DNA from: Ignelater luminosus
Lineage: Eukaryota > Arthropoda > Insecta > Coleoptera > Elateridae
Direction of reading: 5' to 3'
Assembly (NCBI GenBank): GCA_011009095.1
Contig: VTPC01000415.1
Coordinates: forward strand, 62,001-126,000
Length of the DNA: 64,000 nt
Both the position numbers and the translations under genes were made by a program. Shown here one piece after another: positions 22,179 to 34,832 of the stretch. Numbering within the stretch: position 1 is the stretch's first letter; every line of letters begins with the position of its first letter. The notes beneath the pieces are model-generated. The model was not told the origin of the DNA. It ran no database searches and was given only the letters and a program-made list of their open reading frames with translations.

Positions 22179-22260
22179 CAGTTGAACTTCGATGACTCGA
22201 ACTCGAAGAGAAAGAGAAAGCACTTCGAGCAATCACAACTTTAACTAATCAAATCTAAGA
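22179..22260. mobile_element. pogo/Tigger-like miniature, 5' fragment (copy 3)
   Basis: Begins CAGTTGAACTTCGATGACTC and follows copy 2 for about 80 bases (AAGAGAAAGAGAAAGCACTTCGAG-like core) before similarity stops. The other end is missing. Confidence 0.65.
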
Positions 22261-22384
22261 TACCGAGCTATAGCTGAGGTACTTTTACTTTTACTTTTAA
22301 TTCAACCTATCTTAGCTACATTCAGTACAATCAAAGGTAGTTTTAAAACACGCAAAAGGCATTTTCCTGCTACTTTTCTTAATA

Positions 22385-22575
22385 GGAATGTTTGACATTT
22401 TAACAAGTAATGATGCACCGGAAAGTTAACACATGTCTGCACACAACTTTGAAAGCTGATAACTTCGTTTAATATAAGACACATCAATCATAAGTTTCAT
22501 CTGAAAAAATACTTGTACATACAGTCGTCAGACATTATTTTATCCTATCAGTTTGTCGGTATTATTTATACCCTG
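22385..22575. mobile_element. Fragment of the 18453-18922 MITE family
   Basis: The end TATCAGTTTGTCGGTATTAT and upstream sequence with TGCACNCNACTTTGAAAGC match the 3' half of the element at 18453-18922. The left half is absent. Confidence 0.7.
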
Positions 22576-24699
22576 TCAGAGGTATCTCGCTAAGCCGAAT
22601 TTTCGGTTATCCGGATTATTGATTACTTTGGTATATCCCTATTGTTATTAATCAGCAAATTGTGTGTTTGAGTAATATATTTACAGGGTGTACAAAGATA
22701 TAACTGCTTCCCTGTTTGCCATTATGTTTACATATTAAGTTTGAAAGACCTTTCGCCAGTTCGCGTCCACATAAGCGTAATATTTAGCTTTTTTAATACA
22801 AGAATTTCCAGTTTCCACTGCAGTTCTTTTCCCGAATGCGCGCTTTGTAAGGTAAACGTACAGATACTCATTAGAATGATCTCTTATCGTGCAAAGTGAG
22901 TACAGGCCCACTTTTTATCAAATTTTATCAAACTAATCAATGGCAACTTTAGTTTAGTATTCACGATGAACTTTAAAAGATAATTACTTACAAAATATCG
23001 TAATAAGTAAATTGAAACTTAGCTCTTATTATTTTTTCCTTTGCGCATACTCTGGCCCAATACAGCCCAATAATGTAGGTAGGTAGTAGGTATGGCCGTA
23101 TGTAGCATATTAACCTAATTCGTGAAAATATCGAAATATAATTAAAGTCCCAATTAAAACTTATATAAGACAATAGATAAAAATGAATGACGATAATATC
23201 TGTTAAAAGTAAACAAAAAAGTTGCAAAATTCTTTTAAGAAAAAGATACGTTAACCAACAATGCGGCACGTATGTTTGTTTGCTCATTTGTATGTAGATG
23301 CGCAATAATTGTATACTTTAACATGTACTAGTGACCGATATAAGACATGAAGTATATAAGAATAGCATAACAAATATGAGCTTTATGCTCAGATGCATTA
23401 CGAAACGTTTCATTAAGAAAAAAGACAAAACCCAGTTATCCGACGTCCTTGTACGAGTACGTTAGTATAAATAAATATTTGTATGGAGTGGCACACGTAA
23501 TTTTACTATACTATTTACAATATGTTCAACACGTGTATTCGTTGGGAGGGGGAATAAATCTCTTCCATCATTTGTTTATTATATCGAGGGTTCAATTATT
23601 TTTGACCTGTGGAGTGATTGTTACGCAAATTAAAGATAATAATGAAACTACTGTATTTCTTGCCAAAAATTTAACGAAAAGTATGTTTGAGGGTTTGTTT
23701 TTAAATTTTGGCAGAATATTAAGCGCGGAGTTTATCTGAAAAAAAGATTTATTTTTGCGAACACGCACAGATTTTTTAGTATTTTGCTAATCATCATCAA
23801 ATCCATATCAAAACAGTTTATTATTAAAAAAAAGCTGATAATTTAAGTTTTATCAGGTTGACGTACTTGAATCGATGGTCAATTGTTTCCCAGAATTTAA
23901 AATCTAATGTTAGGTTGTTCATTTCTCGTTTCGGATTTTAAAAAATTACGGTAAAATAACCTATTAATCGATAGTTTTTTGACTGAAATTCATAGTTTTG
24001 GCGGCTTCCCGTGGGATTCCCGAGTGGCAAGTAGGATTTTCTTGGATAAATCAGGTTTGTACTTCAAAAAGTTGTCAATATTATTTTAAAATGTCATGCA
24101 TGTTGACATTGATATGTTTAGATATTTTCAAATAAAAATTCGATTTGCGTGAATATAAGAAGGTAAATTGTGTTTTACTGGAAAGAATAATTTAAATGAC
24201 TTTTTTACAATTTCAAATCATAAAACAGTTTATTATATAATTCTAACAGGCTTTATTCTGAAAATATAGTAGCGTGCTGATTTCCTTATTGATTTAACTT
24301 TATTCGGAAATTCTATCACACTTATTTTTCTAAACAACGAATGGAAACTGTCATAACTGTATTTTGATTAATTTTACCTTTTATATTTGTGTAAATAACT
24401 TTCCTAGATCCGATCCTGATCGTTATATTTAGATCGAATAGTACAATAAATAATATTAGAGGCTCGCCGCGATCGTCTCGTAAAAGATGCAAGAATAAAG
24501 ATCTAATTGTGCACTTTGATGTATCTTTTTGACTGGGGGACGGAAGGTGGGATTGCATAGAGTTTAAAAATAACCGTGTTTTCATTAGACGATGAGGTGA
24601 GGATGATGCGAAACGAGAAACGTAAATATTTGTGGTAGCGAATGTGAAGGTCGCCAACAACACGTGACGAACCTACATTTATCCAGCTGTTTCTTATAA
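22576..24699. other. Intergenic region upstream of pasilla, no gene seen
   Basis: AT-rich DNA with a single TACAGGGTGTAC end near 22681 and no matching partner found. Short open frames near 23449 and 24322 show no recognisable domain. It may contain distal regulatory DNA for pasilla. Confidence 0.4.
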
Positions 24700-25077
24700 T
24701 GACACTTTTTTTACAGGAGAAACGTAGCCCTGACGTCGCGGCGCTCAGACGATAACGTGCCTGACTAGGAAACGAAGAATATTTTTGGATATAAAATAAA
24801 AGGAAAGTCGGTCACGCAGTTTTACGACGTTTATGAAATTTCTGCAGTATACGAAGGGTTTTCCTATTAAATAGTTGTTATCAGTGTAATTATTAGATCA
24901 AGGAAGGGTATTGCAGTGATTTATTAGTAGTTTATACATCTCTGGGTCCTAGTAAAAGTGGGGACAATCTAAACGCTGGCGAATAAGACATGTCTCCGTT
25001 GTGAATCAGTCTCGGTGAAGTGTGCGAGTAAGTGGTATCGCGTTGACGCTCTCTGCTAATGGACGTCTAAATTCAAG
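24700..25077 (+). promoter_or_regulatory. Promoter and 5' UTR region of pasilla
   Basis: GC and CpG content rise sharply relative to flanking DNA (for example GACGTCGCGGCGCTCAGACG near 24731). A three-codon upstream frame, ATG GAC GTC TAA at 25059-25070, ends seven bases before the main start. The word CAAGATGGCCGC (25074-25085) spans the start codon and resembles the PHO/YY1 site. The transcription start itself cannot be placed by eye. Confidence 0.5.
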
Positions 25078-25195
25078 ATGGCCGCTGACTCGGGAATGGA
25101 TACGTGCCCGTCACCAGAGATCGCGGACTCCAGGAAAAGGCCACTGGACGGGGACAACGAAAACGGTGACACGAAGCGGTCACACTTCAGCACAG
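25078..25195 (+). CDS. ps: Coding exon 1 of pasilla (Nova-family KH RNA-binding protein), partial
   Basis: Thirty-nine codons plus one base end at a clean donor, ACAG|GTAATC. The key peptide is ADSRKRPLDGDNENGDTKRS. Vertebrate Nova begins with a very similar DSRKRPLE then TKR stretch just before the first KH domain, and fly pasilla has PEIADSRKRPLD followed by IKRSH. Nova/pasilla proteins bind YCAY RNA clusters and control alternative splicing in the nucleus. The KH domains must lie on later exons outside this window, so this is only the N-terminal leader including a possible basic nuclear localisation signal. The ATG is chosen because it opens the conserved frame and has a good context (AAGATGG). 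Too short for automatic frame calls, it is recognised by family resemblance. An alternative is a different gene with the same leader, which I think unlikely. Confidence 0.85.
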
Positions 25196-28000
25196 GTAAT
25201 CCCTATTGTGCGACATTAATTTAGTTTAAGATAAAGTTAGTGAGAAGTGCTGGGGCAAGGGAAATTGAGCTTCGAGTGCCGAGGAGAGTGCGGTGGTTTG
25301 GTGGTCGTAACCGTCGCAACAACCAGTTGACTTGACATTTCTATTCGTATTCGGAATAATAAAATATTAAAATATCAATCAGCGGCCGTTTAACAACAGA
25401 GTATAGAATGATTTCCGTTCGGACGCGGCGGACGTCGGCGTAATGCGGTCCGGAATCAATCGCTCGACGTGGCGGCAGTGCGCTCGGAGGCGACTCCGGA
25501 CTCCTGGTGCGTGAGCGGAGGAGCTCTGGTCGGTGGGTGTGAAAGCTATAAACCTAACCAGCAAACTGAACATGCTGGCGGACCGATCAGCTGGCGCGTC
25601 CGTGGCCTCCTGCAATTTGAGCGTGAACGCGAATCCGACGTCGCCAGCATCGCGGAATTCGTGACGTGCTGTCCAGCATATGTTGTTAATACCTGTGTGT
25701 ATGCACTTAAGTCGCCAGTCCGGGGCGAACAACACGCTTTTCGAAAACTAGGCCCACCCATTGTGGTTAAATGATAAACAACTCGGATACGTTCTTCCTT
25801 GACAATCTGTTGTACACGTTGCCAACGGGTGAGTTGTCATATGGGTGGAAGGCACCTGCACACGGCCTCCACGTCGCCACGCACGGGGCGCTCAGCAACC
25901 CAACCCTGCACTCCTCATATGCTATCTCACCGCATTCCGAAGGGAATGTCTCGATTACATCACTCACATAAATAAACACTTTTCGCCCATGACCTTTTCT
26001 CGAATTCACTCTTTTTCTCTAATTGCTCATGTTCGTTCGCCTAAAATCAGAAAAGAAAGTTTTTACCAATATGCTATTTTGTTTTGGGGGTTGGAAAAGG
26101 GACAGAAAGAAATCTCGTCCATTCCGCAACGCGATTTATATGTAAATTTTTCGTGCTGCATTGGTAAAATTCCACCGCACTCCTCTTATTAACGACATAA
26201 AACATGTTGAAATAACTAAACGTTTACGTAGTTTGTACCTACTTTCTCATTATGCATTATTCTAATAGGTATATTGTCATTAGCTAATTAATCATGTTTC
26301 AAATAATTTGCCAAATACTATTGTGTGTATGTGTGTGTATGCGTGTATGCGTACATTTTCACTTGCTTTGTACTTTTCAAATAAAAAAAAACAACTAAAT
26401 ATTATTTTTTTTTCGAGTTTATTGTGCTGATGTAGGTAGAAGGTGTAGTCTTAAAATTAGGTCATCAAATATTACTTTATTTTTGAATAAAATTGATTAG
26501 AATCAAGGTTGTAACGTTGCTGCTGCTCAACTGTTTTATTTTTAATGACACTGGAAAAAACTGAAAAACCTTTTTTTGACGTACACTAAGCTTCTTGATT
26601 TTTCTGCAGAACCGAACAGAAATTATGTAAAAAAAGTCCTTGAGATTATGACCTAATTTTTCAGATCATTTCTTGTTTGTCATTTTGTGCTACGTGTAGT
26701 AAATAATAATAGTAATAAATTAATAATAAACTAGATAACTGATAAACAATCACAAACTTTCCCAATCAATGCGTATTATAAACGTAATAACAAGGAATAA
26801 ATAAATAAAACGGGACTCTTTTATATTTATTGTTACATAACTGTGATGAGAACTTTGATATTTTTGTTTTGTAATACAGCCTTCGTAATTTATTTTTTTC
26901 TTGTAATATAAAAATTGTCAGTTTGACATTTTGTGAAAACGAGGTTATGTACTTAGTATGTAAGAACATGAGAAATGAAATTTTAATTACTTCGTGTGGA
27001 CTTTTTACCGCAGTTAAAGCTTCGGAAATAAATAGGCATAAACCATCTACATAGAGACGTCAACAACCAAAAAGAATCAAATTTGTTAAATAAGACCTTA
27101 ATGGTTTCATTAAAAGGGGGTTTTTAATTTTAAGACTTTTTAAATATCATTACCTCCCACCGTTTCAGAATTATTGTTCTCATTTTTTTTAAAGGTTTCA
27201 AACTTTCCTTTGCATTCATTTAAAAAAGTAATGAGCCTGTTTAACAGTGGTAACTTAAAAAGAAATAATTTTTGTTTGAGTATACTTACGTTTTGATGTG
27301 CCTTTTAGATTCTAAAAACCACACATCTTTTCGTTTTTATTCGTACTTATACTGAAAGTAAAGCGGGAGGCGTACAATAATAAATAATAATGGTTTTGCA
27401 GGGGTATACTATATGGCTAAATATAATACCAAGCTGGTACATTTTTCCTTTTGATGTAAAATAAAGTTTAGGTATAATTTGTACGATTATTTCCAACTAA
27501 TCACGGCATCTTCTTTTTTTGCTAATTGTTTGAAGTCAAAATTATGACTTTCTTTTATTGAATGTTGACTGTTTTGTGTAAAGGCAGATGCGGAAGTTCT
27601 AAAAACATATTTAAAACAATTTGGGATAACTGGTTTTACGAGTTCAGTTTATCATAAAGGAACTCGGATTGCTAGACGGGTGGAAAATCAGAGAAGAAAG
27701 ACAATATTTAAAATAATTCTGTCCAGGGCCGGCTCAAGACGTTATTCTTTTTAAGCACAGACCAAGAACGCCGTACATTAGGAAGCGACAAACTAGGATT
27801 GATTACCACTCTCGCAATGTCTGCTTCAGAGTCCGAAGATGACCCCTCCCCATTACCTTTCTTCTATGGACATGACGCAAGGGCGCAAAAACAATCTTCA
27901 CTTAAAAGTGTCGACGTAATAACGATTTTTCTATAAAAAGAACAAACTTGCTGTGTTGGTCTAAAATTGGGAATTTCAAGCTATCTCGGATTTATCATAC
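25196..28000 (+). other. Pasilla intron 1, proximal CpG-rich part
   Basis: From about 25400 to 25960 the DNA stays CpG-rich and carries overlapping open frames on both strands, without recognisable protein content. A strong donor-like GTGAGT at about 25828 (after GTTGCCAACGG) could end an alternative non-coding first exon. A GT-rich simple repeat lies at 26321-26352. The rest is AT-rich. Confidence 0.45.
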
Positions 28001-30650
28001 TTCTTCGTCACCATAACTAAAGGAAGAAGATGGATTATGTAGATTGAAGATAACCCCAACTGATATGGTTAACCCTACGATATATATGGTTCACAAAACC
28101 TTATTTCCAGACTTTTTTCATATTTCGAGTTGAAAGTTAGATTTGTAAATTCTTCTAAATTTTGATGTTTGCCGAGGACTACCCAGATGGTTTCAAATGC
28201 TGAAAAACAAAGAAAGGCAGTTAATTAATTCCTACAAAATAACATAAACGGATCTCTTTTCGTTTTGGAAGTTAAACGTTTGGTACCCATTTAGAATATG
28301 GTTTCTTGAAAGAACGATCAAACTTTTCAGAAATCCCCATTGCTGCAAGTTCTCAGATTCTTGATTCGAATAGATACTATTCGTAACGCAAAATCAAAAT
28401 CTGAAAGATTTTAGATAATAATTAGTCAATGAACAGCAGAGATGAATGGTGACGAAAATTTCAAAAAAGGTACCATGTTTTGTAAGGTTTCAGTTTTCGT
28501 GGTCGAAATATAATAGACTGCTCATCAAACGGAAGTCGAAAATGTAAAGATTGTTTAGCGACTAATACATCAAAAATGAAAATCTTTGCAAGTCTTTCGA
28601 ATTTCGATAAACTGCCAAGACATGGCCGCTCAAAGTTTTGATCAAGATGGTCATAAACTCCATTTATTGTAAGTTCTCAGTTGTTTTAGTTATTTCTCTT
28701 AAAGCGAAACCGAAGTTTAAAAGATGATTCACAGTAGGCCAATGTCTATTCGAAATACGACTGCTTAGGATATAAACTAAAATATTCAAAAATTTCAATT
28801 TTTGTAAGTTTTCGATTTTGTTTGCTCGAAGTAGACAATTTGGAGCTTGTTTGGAATCTTCATTATTTTTAAAAATGCACATTGTTGCAAGCTTACAGAT
28901 TTTTTTTATTTGAAACGGATTTTACATATTTTTGGCAAAATATACTTTCCAGAGATTAAATAAAAATTTCCAATGTTGCAGATTGTTTTGGCCCTAACAT
29001 GAAGGGAATTCTGCAAGTTTTCACATTTCATGATTGCAATAGATTTTTCTTTAAAACGAAACCAAAATTCCAAAAATTCTGATAATGAACCAATAGACAG
29101 CCGAGATGTGGCTGCTCAGAATGGCCAGTAATATCTCAAAAGTTTTCATTTCTTTTTGCAATTCATTTTGTTGTAAGTTCACAGCTTTATTGTTCGAAAC
29201 AAATTTTACTCCTCTTTAGTGAAAAAACTGCTCAATAGTCAAAATCTTCGAAAGTTTCCATTATATGAAGTTTTTAGATGTTTCGAACTAACAGGTTTAT
29301 TCATCGAACTTGAAAGCTTTTCTACAGTGAGTACCAAAAGGTTCGCAAGAATAGGAAAAACCAAGACCAAATGGAGTCGAAAAGAGAGAAACATTGATAC
29401 TTTTGAAAAGTTTGACGGTTCTGAATTTTGGTCATTTCAAAAGACGCCATTTTCTGACAAACAAATAATTGCTTGCTAGATTGAAATAGCTTGTATTTGC
29501 TTTTCAGGCATGCACAAATTATTCGGGCAAAACGTTTTTCAAAAAGATTAAAAATAGTAAATTCCCCCATTTGGTTTGAATTTCTGACGGTTATGGTATA
29601 ATGGTCATCGAATAGCAGAAACGTGACTGCTTGAAATGCCGACCAAAAATTCCAAAAGCTTATTATTTTTGCCAAGTTTCAGATTTTCTAATTGATGAAA
29701 GATAGAGCGTTAGAAAACATTTCGTTGATTGCGATGAAAATCTAAATAAACACTTTTGTAAGGCTTTTTAGTTGTGATTTTCTGAAAAACCTCGAAGATT
29801 CGACCAGTATGATATCAACATCATTCGAGTCTCAAATTATCATTCGCCTCAGAAGAAATCAAAACTTGTAGTTGTCTATACCGAGACCATGAATATTTTA
29901 AATGAGGACTTTTTCAATTTCTTGATACGTAATCTCTTGTTTGTTTTTACCGTTTGGATTTGGCAGATGATATGGGTGAGCGTCAAAAACTGAGTATCAA
30001 AAATCTGAGACAGGAAAAATAGTTTGTTGTTGTTTTTTCCAACGTTTGTATGGAAGAATATTATCTCCTTGATTCTTCATGCTAGCCGCACATATTGATA
30101 AGATAAATTAAAAACTAAAATGAAATTGGCAGTATCAGGATGAAAAAATCATTTAAGAAAGTGAAGGTTTGGAATATTTGAACAGCAAAATGCAGAATTC
30201 AATTATTTCAGAAATTATTATCGATAGCAATTGGGTGACTGGTATAATGATTGTTTATCCAGTAATTAGGAATAGTTAAACCATTATTTGCTAATCTTGG
30301 TACTTAATTGATTTATAATCGATTTATTGCGAGTGATTTAATGTAAATATTAATTTTTCAAATTAGCGTTAATAATAATAAACAAAATAAAATGAAAAAT
30401 AATTTATAGATATCGTTAAATTAAAATTGCATCTAACGTAATAGAAACACATAACCTAACACCTAAATATGCTTGATAACATTGAAAAATTCATAAGGAG
30501 ATCCATATTGGTACATTCGGGACCACCATATCACTACCGCATCTCAACCAGTATTAAATAATTTATTATTATTATAGCTGAGTATATGACGGTCTTGTTT
30601 GCTGTAGAAATTTCCCGTAATACGAAGGTAAAGAGAAAATGTGTTCATCA
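28000..30650. repeat. Degenerate internally repetitive intron DNA
   Basis: Variants of a word like TTGTAAGTTTTCAGATTTT recur many times at irregular spacing of one to two hundred bases (for example near 28670, 28800, 28890, 29170 and 29670), with phrases such as GACTGCTC and GAAATTTCAAAAA between them. This looks like an old, diverged tandem array or piled-up element copies. No gene is seen. Confidence 0.45.
29390..29600. mobile_element. Partial copy of the 35994-36830 foldback family
   Basis: TTGGTCATTTCAAAAG, GATTGAAATAGCTTG, GCACAAATTATT and CCATTTGGT occur here in the same order and spacing as at 36655-36815, with many substitutions between the copies. Confidence 0.6.
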
Positions 30651-30847
30651 AATATTTGTTGCTGTCGATTTTAGCTTGCCCTAGAAAAAAGAAACAGACC
30701 AAAGATATTTATTATTATAGTATGGAGAAAAACGAATTTATGTTTTCTTTTGGGTAATAGTGCAGTTTTAAAATGAGAGCGTGCAGACTGTTCATTACAT
30801 CCGGTACACTGAAGAGATTTTGAAATTTGAGAAAAGTTGCTTATTTG

Positions 30848-31230
30848 GTAGATCAATTCATTGGCGTTTGTTTTTTATAAAAATTCCACGGCTTGCTAAG
30901 CAATTACTAAAAATGGAGATCACGAGCTATTAAATACTACGTAGAATTGACAAAGGAAAATATTTCAGATAAATTGACACTTCGCGATTGTCTTAAATGA
31001 AACGCCTATTTGATTTTGATACAGTTGAATGGCATGTTGTAGATTGTTTTCTGTTGATACAACCTTGCAAGCGGTAAATCTTTTGTTTTTGAAACTCATT
31101 CGAGAAAAAATCAACTTGCGTGTGAAAATCAAGGTCCGCTATGGGTTAACAGTATATTACACAGGAATGTTAAAAGGACTCTTTGAATGGCACATTGTTA
31201 ACATAAATCTGTTACCCATTTTGAATTGAC
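30848..31230. mobile_element. Partial copy of the 34833-35702 foldback family
   Basis: TTCCACGGCTTGCTAAGCAA, GAAACGCCTATTTGATTTT, GTTGAATGGCATG and the following TTTTGTTTTTGAAACTCATTCGAG match 34955-35270 in order. Diverged and without visible ends. Confidence 0.55.
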
Positions 31231-32732
31231 CCAAAAGTAGCCCCGACTTGCTAAACATGCATGAGACAAAAGGTACAAGTTAAAGGAAACTCTACACCTA
31301 CCGTACCCTTTAGAGCAACAATTCTAACGGCAGTTTGCTGTTATTATAATGCAAATGAGAAACAATGTGGGTCAAAGGTTCAGTAAGAACCTCATCAAAA
31401 TATTTTGGTTTTGTTAGTTTTGACTGTAAATTAAAGAGTAGAGATCAATAACAAATTTTTGTAATTTGTACCGTTGACATCTTATTACTCACTATTAGAA
31501 ATGATTGGCTTAATTTGCTTACTTTATTAATATAAGAAAGTAATATTTTTTTATAGGATTGTTTTTTAGATTGTTATTATCGATATAAAAATTATAAAAA
31601 ACACATGAGGAAAAATACAGCAAAATTAATTGCGTCATAATATATTACAGCAGCAAGTGAACTGAAAAGATTACACTGCTGACTCTGGATAAAGTCTGTT
31701 ATTTAATGTTTGTATTTATTTTGAAAAGAATAACACTAAATAAATGAAATAATAACTGTTTTCTCTAAGAATTCGTGCAAAGGTAAATTGTTTCATTTAT
31801 TCCAAATTTCCTAAACACAGCCAACGGAGAAATCTTAATTATTTGCAAAAATATGTTAACTAGGGGAAAATTACACAAATTAAGTAAGCGCCCATGAACC
31901 CAGGCAAAGTGGGTAAATTATAGAAAGGTATGCACTGTAAGGCATTGTTTTAAAATACAATTATCTAGTTTCTTTGTTATTTCCATCACTATCTTATCAA
32001 TTTCTTATAATCAGTTGTTTGCGTATTTGCTTGTTGTTTTAAATAATAGAAATTTATTCAGGAAGAAATACCGATTCTCTAAACTTGAAAAGTTTAAGGT
32101 TAGAATAACTCTTTGAGTAGCGCACCATAATGTACGAACCTCTTTTTTTAAATCGTCCTTCATTTTATATTTTTAGAATATTACCATGATTTATCTCAAG
32201 TTTGTATTATTATTATTTACGTATTACATTTGTCAAAAACATCCCATCAAACTTAACTTGATAAAATTATGTTTAATTTATTACTTACATCAGCATAATA
32301 CATTATTTTTCTTTTTGGTTTTAATTTGGCAAATTATCTGTCATTGGGAAACAACACATCAGCTGTTATATCTTGTGCTTTAGTAACTGAGTTGAATTGT
32401 AAAGAAAGAAAAACGTTTTCATTTACATGTTTTTACTAACATTAATTTTATTTGAAATATTTGTACATTCTGTTGTGGGGCTTTATGATCTTGTGCACGC
32501 AGTTACTTAAGTTATTATCTATTTGTATACTTGTTTTATGAAAAATATCGAGAATCTTGACCAAGAATTATTTCTCTTTTTTTTTGGTAGCTTTCGTTCT
32601 AATTATGAAGGAGCTTAGAGCGAATTTTACTGTTATGGCTAGGACACAGAGCAGAGTACTTTATGGATACCTTGATGCTATACTCGACTAGCGATGTTAT
32701 CATAGTGTCTTAGAAGTATAGTATTAGTACAG
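31231..32732. other. Pasilla intron segment, nothing recognised
   Basis: AT-rich DNA with no credible gene and no repeat ends that I can define. Confidence 0.4.
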
Positions 32733-33096
32733 TGGAACTAATTCCCACAAAGATGGGGTTTGAAATTTTTAGTTCGTTATTGGTATCTTTTGACATACTA
32801 AAAGTCTAGAAAAATCTGAGCGTGCAAAGTGCGTTTTTGGCCGCCATCTTGAAAAAATTTAAAAAATCATAAAAAATCGTACGTGGTATCAAATTAAAGA
32901 AAAGGATATCGGTTTTAAATAATAAAAATAAATAACAAAACGGTGGCCGTAAAACTGAAAGCTTTTGCAGTGTTGAAAATAATATTTTTATTAAACAAAA
33001 TGCGTTTTATAATACAAATGCATATGTATTTCATCAATTTTACATCTTACATTAGAGAAAAGCTAAATCTAAGAGTCTTCTTCAGTTTCTTCCAAA

Positions 33097-34750
33097 TCAC
33101 TTTCTTTCAGTGCACTCTACCGGAACAGCTACAACATATCTCAGTACATTCCACACCATAACGTCGACACGTACACCTACCACTACCACACGGCTCATTT
33201 GTATCCGTTTTGTTTTGTTTAGTAATAACTCTGGTGCAGGGCTCATTTCACGTGTTACGGGCTGTAGTTGTCTCCTACTTTTTTCCAGTCCCAGTCTTCG
33301 GGATTGGCAATATTGGTGTTCATAGTTTTCAATAAAGACATTGCAAATGTACGAGGAGAAGATGATGAACAGCATCATCTTATGTAGGTGTTGCAATCTC
33401 GCAATATGAAATTCACTTTTGGCAGTTGTGATTTTTTTCAAGTAAAGCTTATACCGTAGTAGGTTCAGAGTATCTGTTTTTGGATTTCTACCATACAATG
33501 ATACCAATGCTTTGGTGCCAATATCTGTTTGCATTTTCTGATCCAAACAGAGTAGCGCAAATGCTAAATTCCTCACTTTTCAAAAAATGTCGATATGCTG
33601 CCGATTTTCTTTTACTAAATAAAGAGCTTGTGGTATCGCATCCAGTTAAAGCATGTGAAAAGAGAATAATTCCGCATCCCTTTTCGTCAAGCACATGTTG
33701 CATCGATGTAATATCACGTTTTTTATCACTGAACGTAGATGACTGCAAACAAATATTTCGTGTATTATGGTAAATCAAAAGTACAAGAATATCGGTGTCG
33801 TCAGCAACAACTGTTAACATGGTTTTCTTCTGCCAAGGTCAGCGCTGTTTTTACAATAACAGTGTCAGCATCATCTGTAGCATGAATCACGGTGTGGCCA
33901 TTCGCTTCTAAGTGTTTCCCAAGCATGGTTATAAAGCACTGTTTGTTTTCATTATTAGAAAGAAAGGGTTCTTTGCCAATAAGAAGTGGAGAGTTCTCAG
34001 TAAATTTCACTGTTAATGAGGATTGCTTTGTGTGTACCTGATGCTCTACACCCTTTGTACTGGAGATGCCACAGCCATCAAATACAATTGTCACAACTTT
34101 ATATCGCTTAGCAATATGACTGCTATATAGTTGTAACACATCTGAAAATGTTCCTGTTTTTGGTCATGACAATTTGTGTAGTAGTGCACCCCCGTCAAGA
34201 ACATACGATGTTTTCGCAGTTCTCTCAGTTGTTGTAGATACACCCTGGCACATTTTACGTAGTTATTGTGCCCTGCAGCTGCAAAGAAAGACAGCATGTG
34301 CTCTACAGCTTGCAAATGCATTTTCAAGTTTCCTGTTCGTTCAGCTCAAATAAATATTTTGGCAGTGCCAACCATATCTAGATACACGATCCACAGTTTC
34401 GCTGTCCTACTTTGTACCTTTAAAGAGTTTTTTTTCTTTTGCAATTCGGGAGACAACTTCAGCAGTTCGGTAGGGGAACTTATTTCAGAAACTGTTATCT
34501 CTCCATTATACAGCTTATTGTAAAGCTCCACGAGACTCTGCAAATTTGGCAAACTTGGCTGTATTTTATCTGTATCCGTTGGTTCCATGTGTTACTCACT
34601 TGAGAGCTCTGCCGGAAGTTGTAAGTTACCGTCCAGGACATCCCGAAGCAACATTGATGTAAGTACAGATGAATCATAGAACGTGTTCTCTAACAGCTCT
34701 TGAATAAGCTTTACCTGTAAGCATATGTGAAACTGTGTTTTCGGCGCAAA
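33097..34750 (-). pseudogene. Decayed XPG/FEN1-like nuclease protein of the transposon
   Basis: Motifs in order on the minus strand: NTVSHMLTGKAYSRA (near 34715), AKLWIVYLDMV, AERTGN-HLQAVEHML-FFAAAGHNNYVK (34250-34340), VFDGCGISSTKG (near 34060), ATDDADTVIVKTAL, VVADDTDILVLLIYH and HALTGCDTTSSLF (near 33640). This order matches a large, mostly uncharacterised protein family that is multi-copy in arthropods and cnidarians. VFDG, the acidic DADT and DDTDILVL steps, and GCDTTS correspond to the XPG/FEN1 pattern VFDG, EAEA, DxDxL and GCDY. Several stops and frameshifts break the gene, so it is dead here. The host transposon boundaries suggest the family is transposon-borne. Confidence 0.75.
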
Positions 34751-34832
34751 TAGTCTTTAAAGTCTTTTTTATTCCAGATCAAAAAGAGACCAAAGAGCTC
34801 ATTTTCTGCACAGTACGGTTGTATACAGTGTA

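Noticed and set aside
25022-25219. Plus-strand frame of 65 codons over pasilla exon 1
   Set aside because: It overlaps the real exon in another frame, crosses the splice donor and has no family resemblance, whereas the frame from 25078 carries the Nova leader.
25379-26192. Several overlapping frames on both strands
   Set aside because: High GC lowers stop frequency, so long frames occur by chance; no recognisable domain or conserved motif.
27725-27760. CAGGGCCGGCTCAAGACG as a transposon end
   Set aside because: The phrase resembles terminal sequences of some DNA transposons, but no matching opposite end or duplication was found nearby.
33110-33773. Plus-strand frames across the XPG transposon
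   Set aside because: Antisense to the recognised nuclease motifs, which are on the minus strand.
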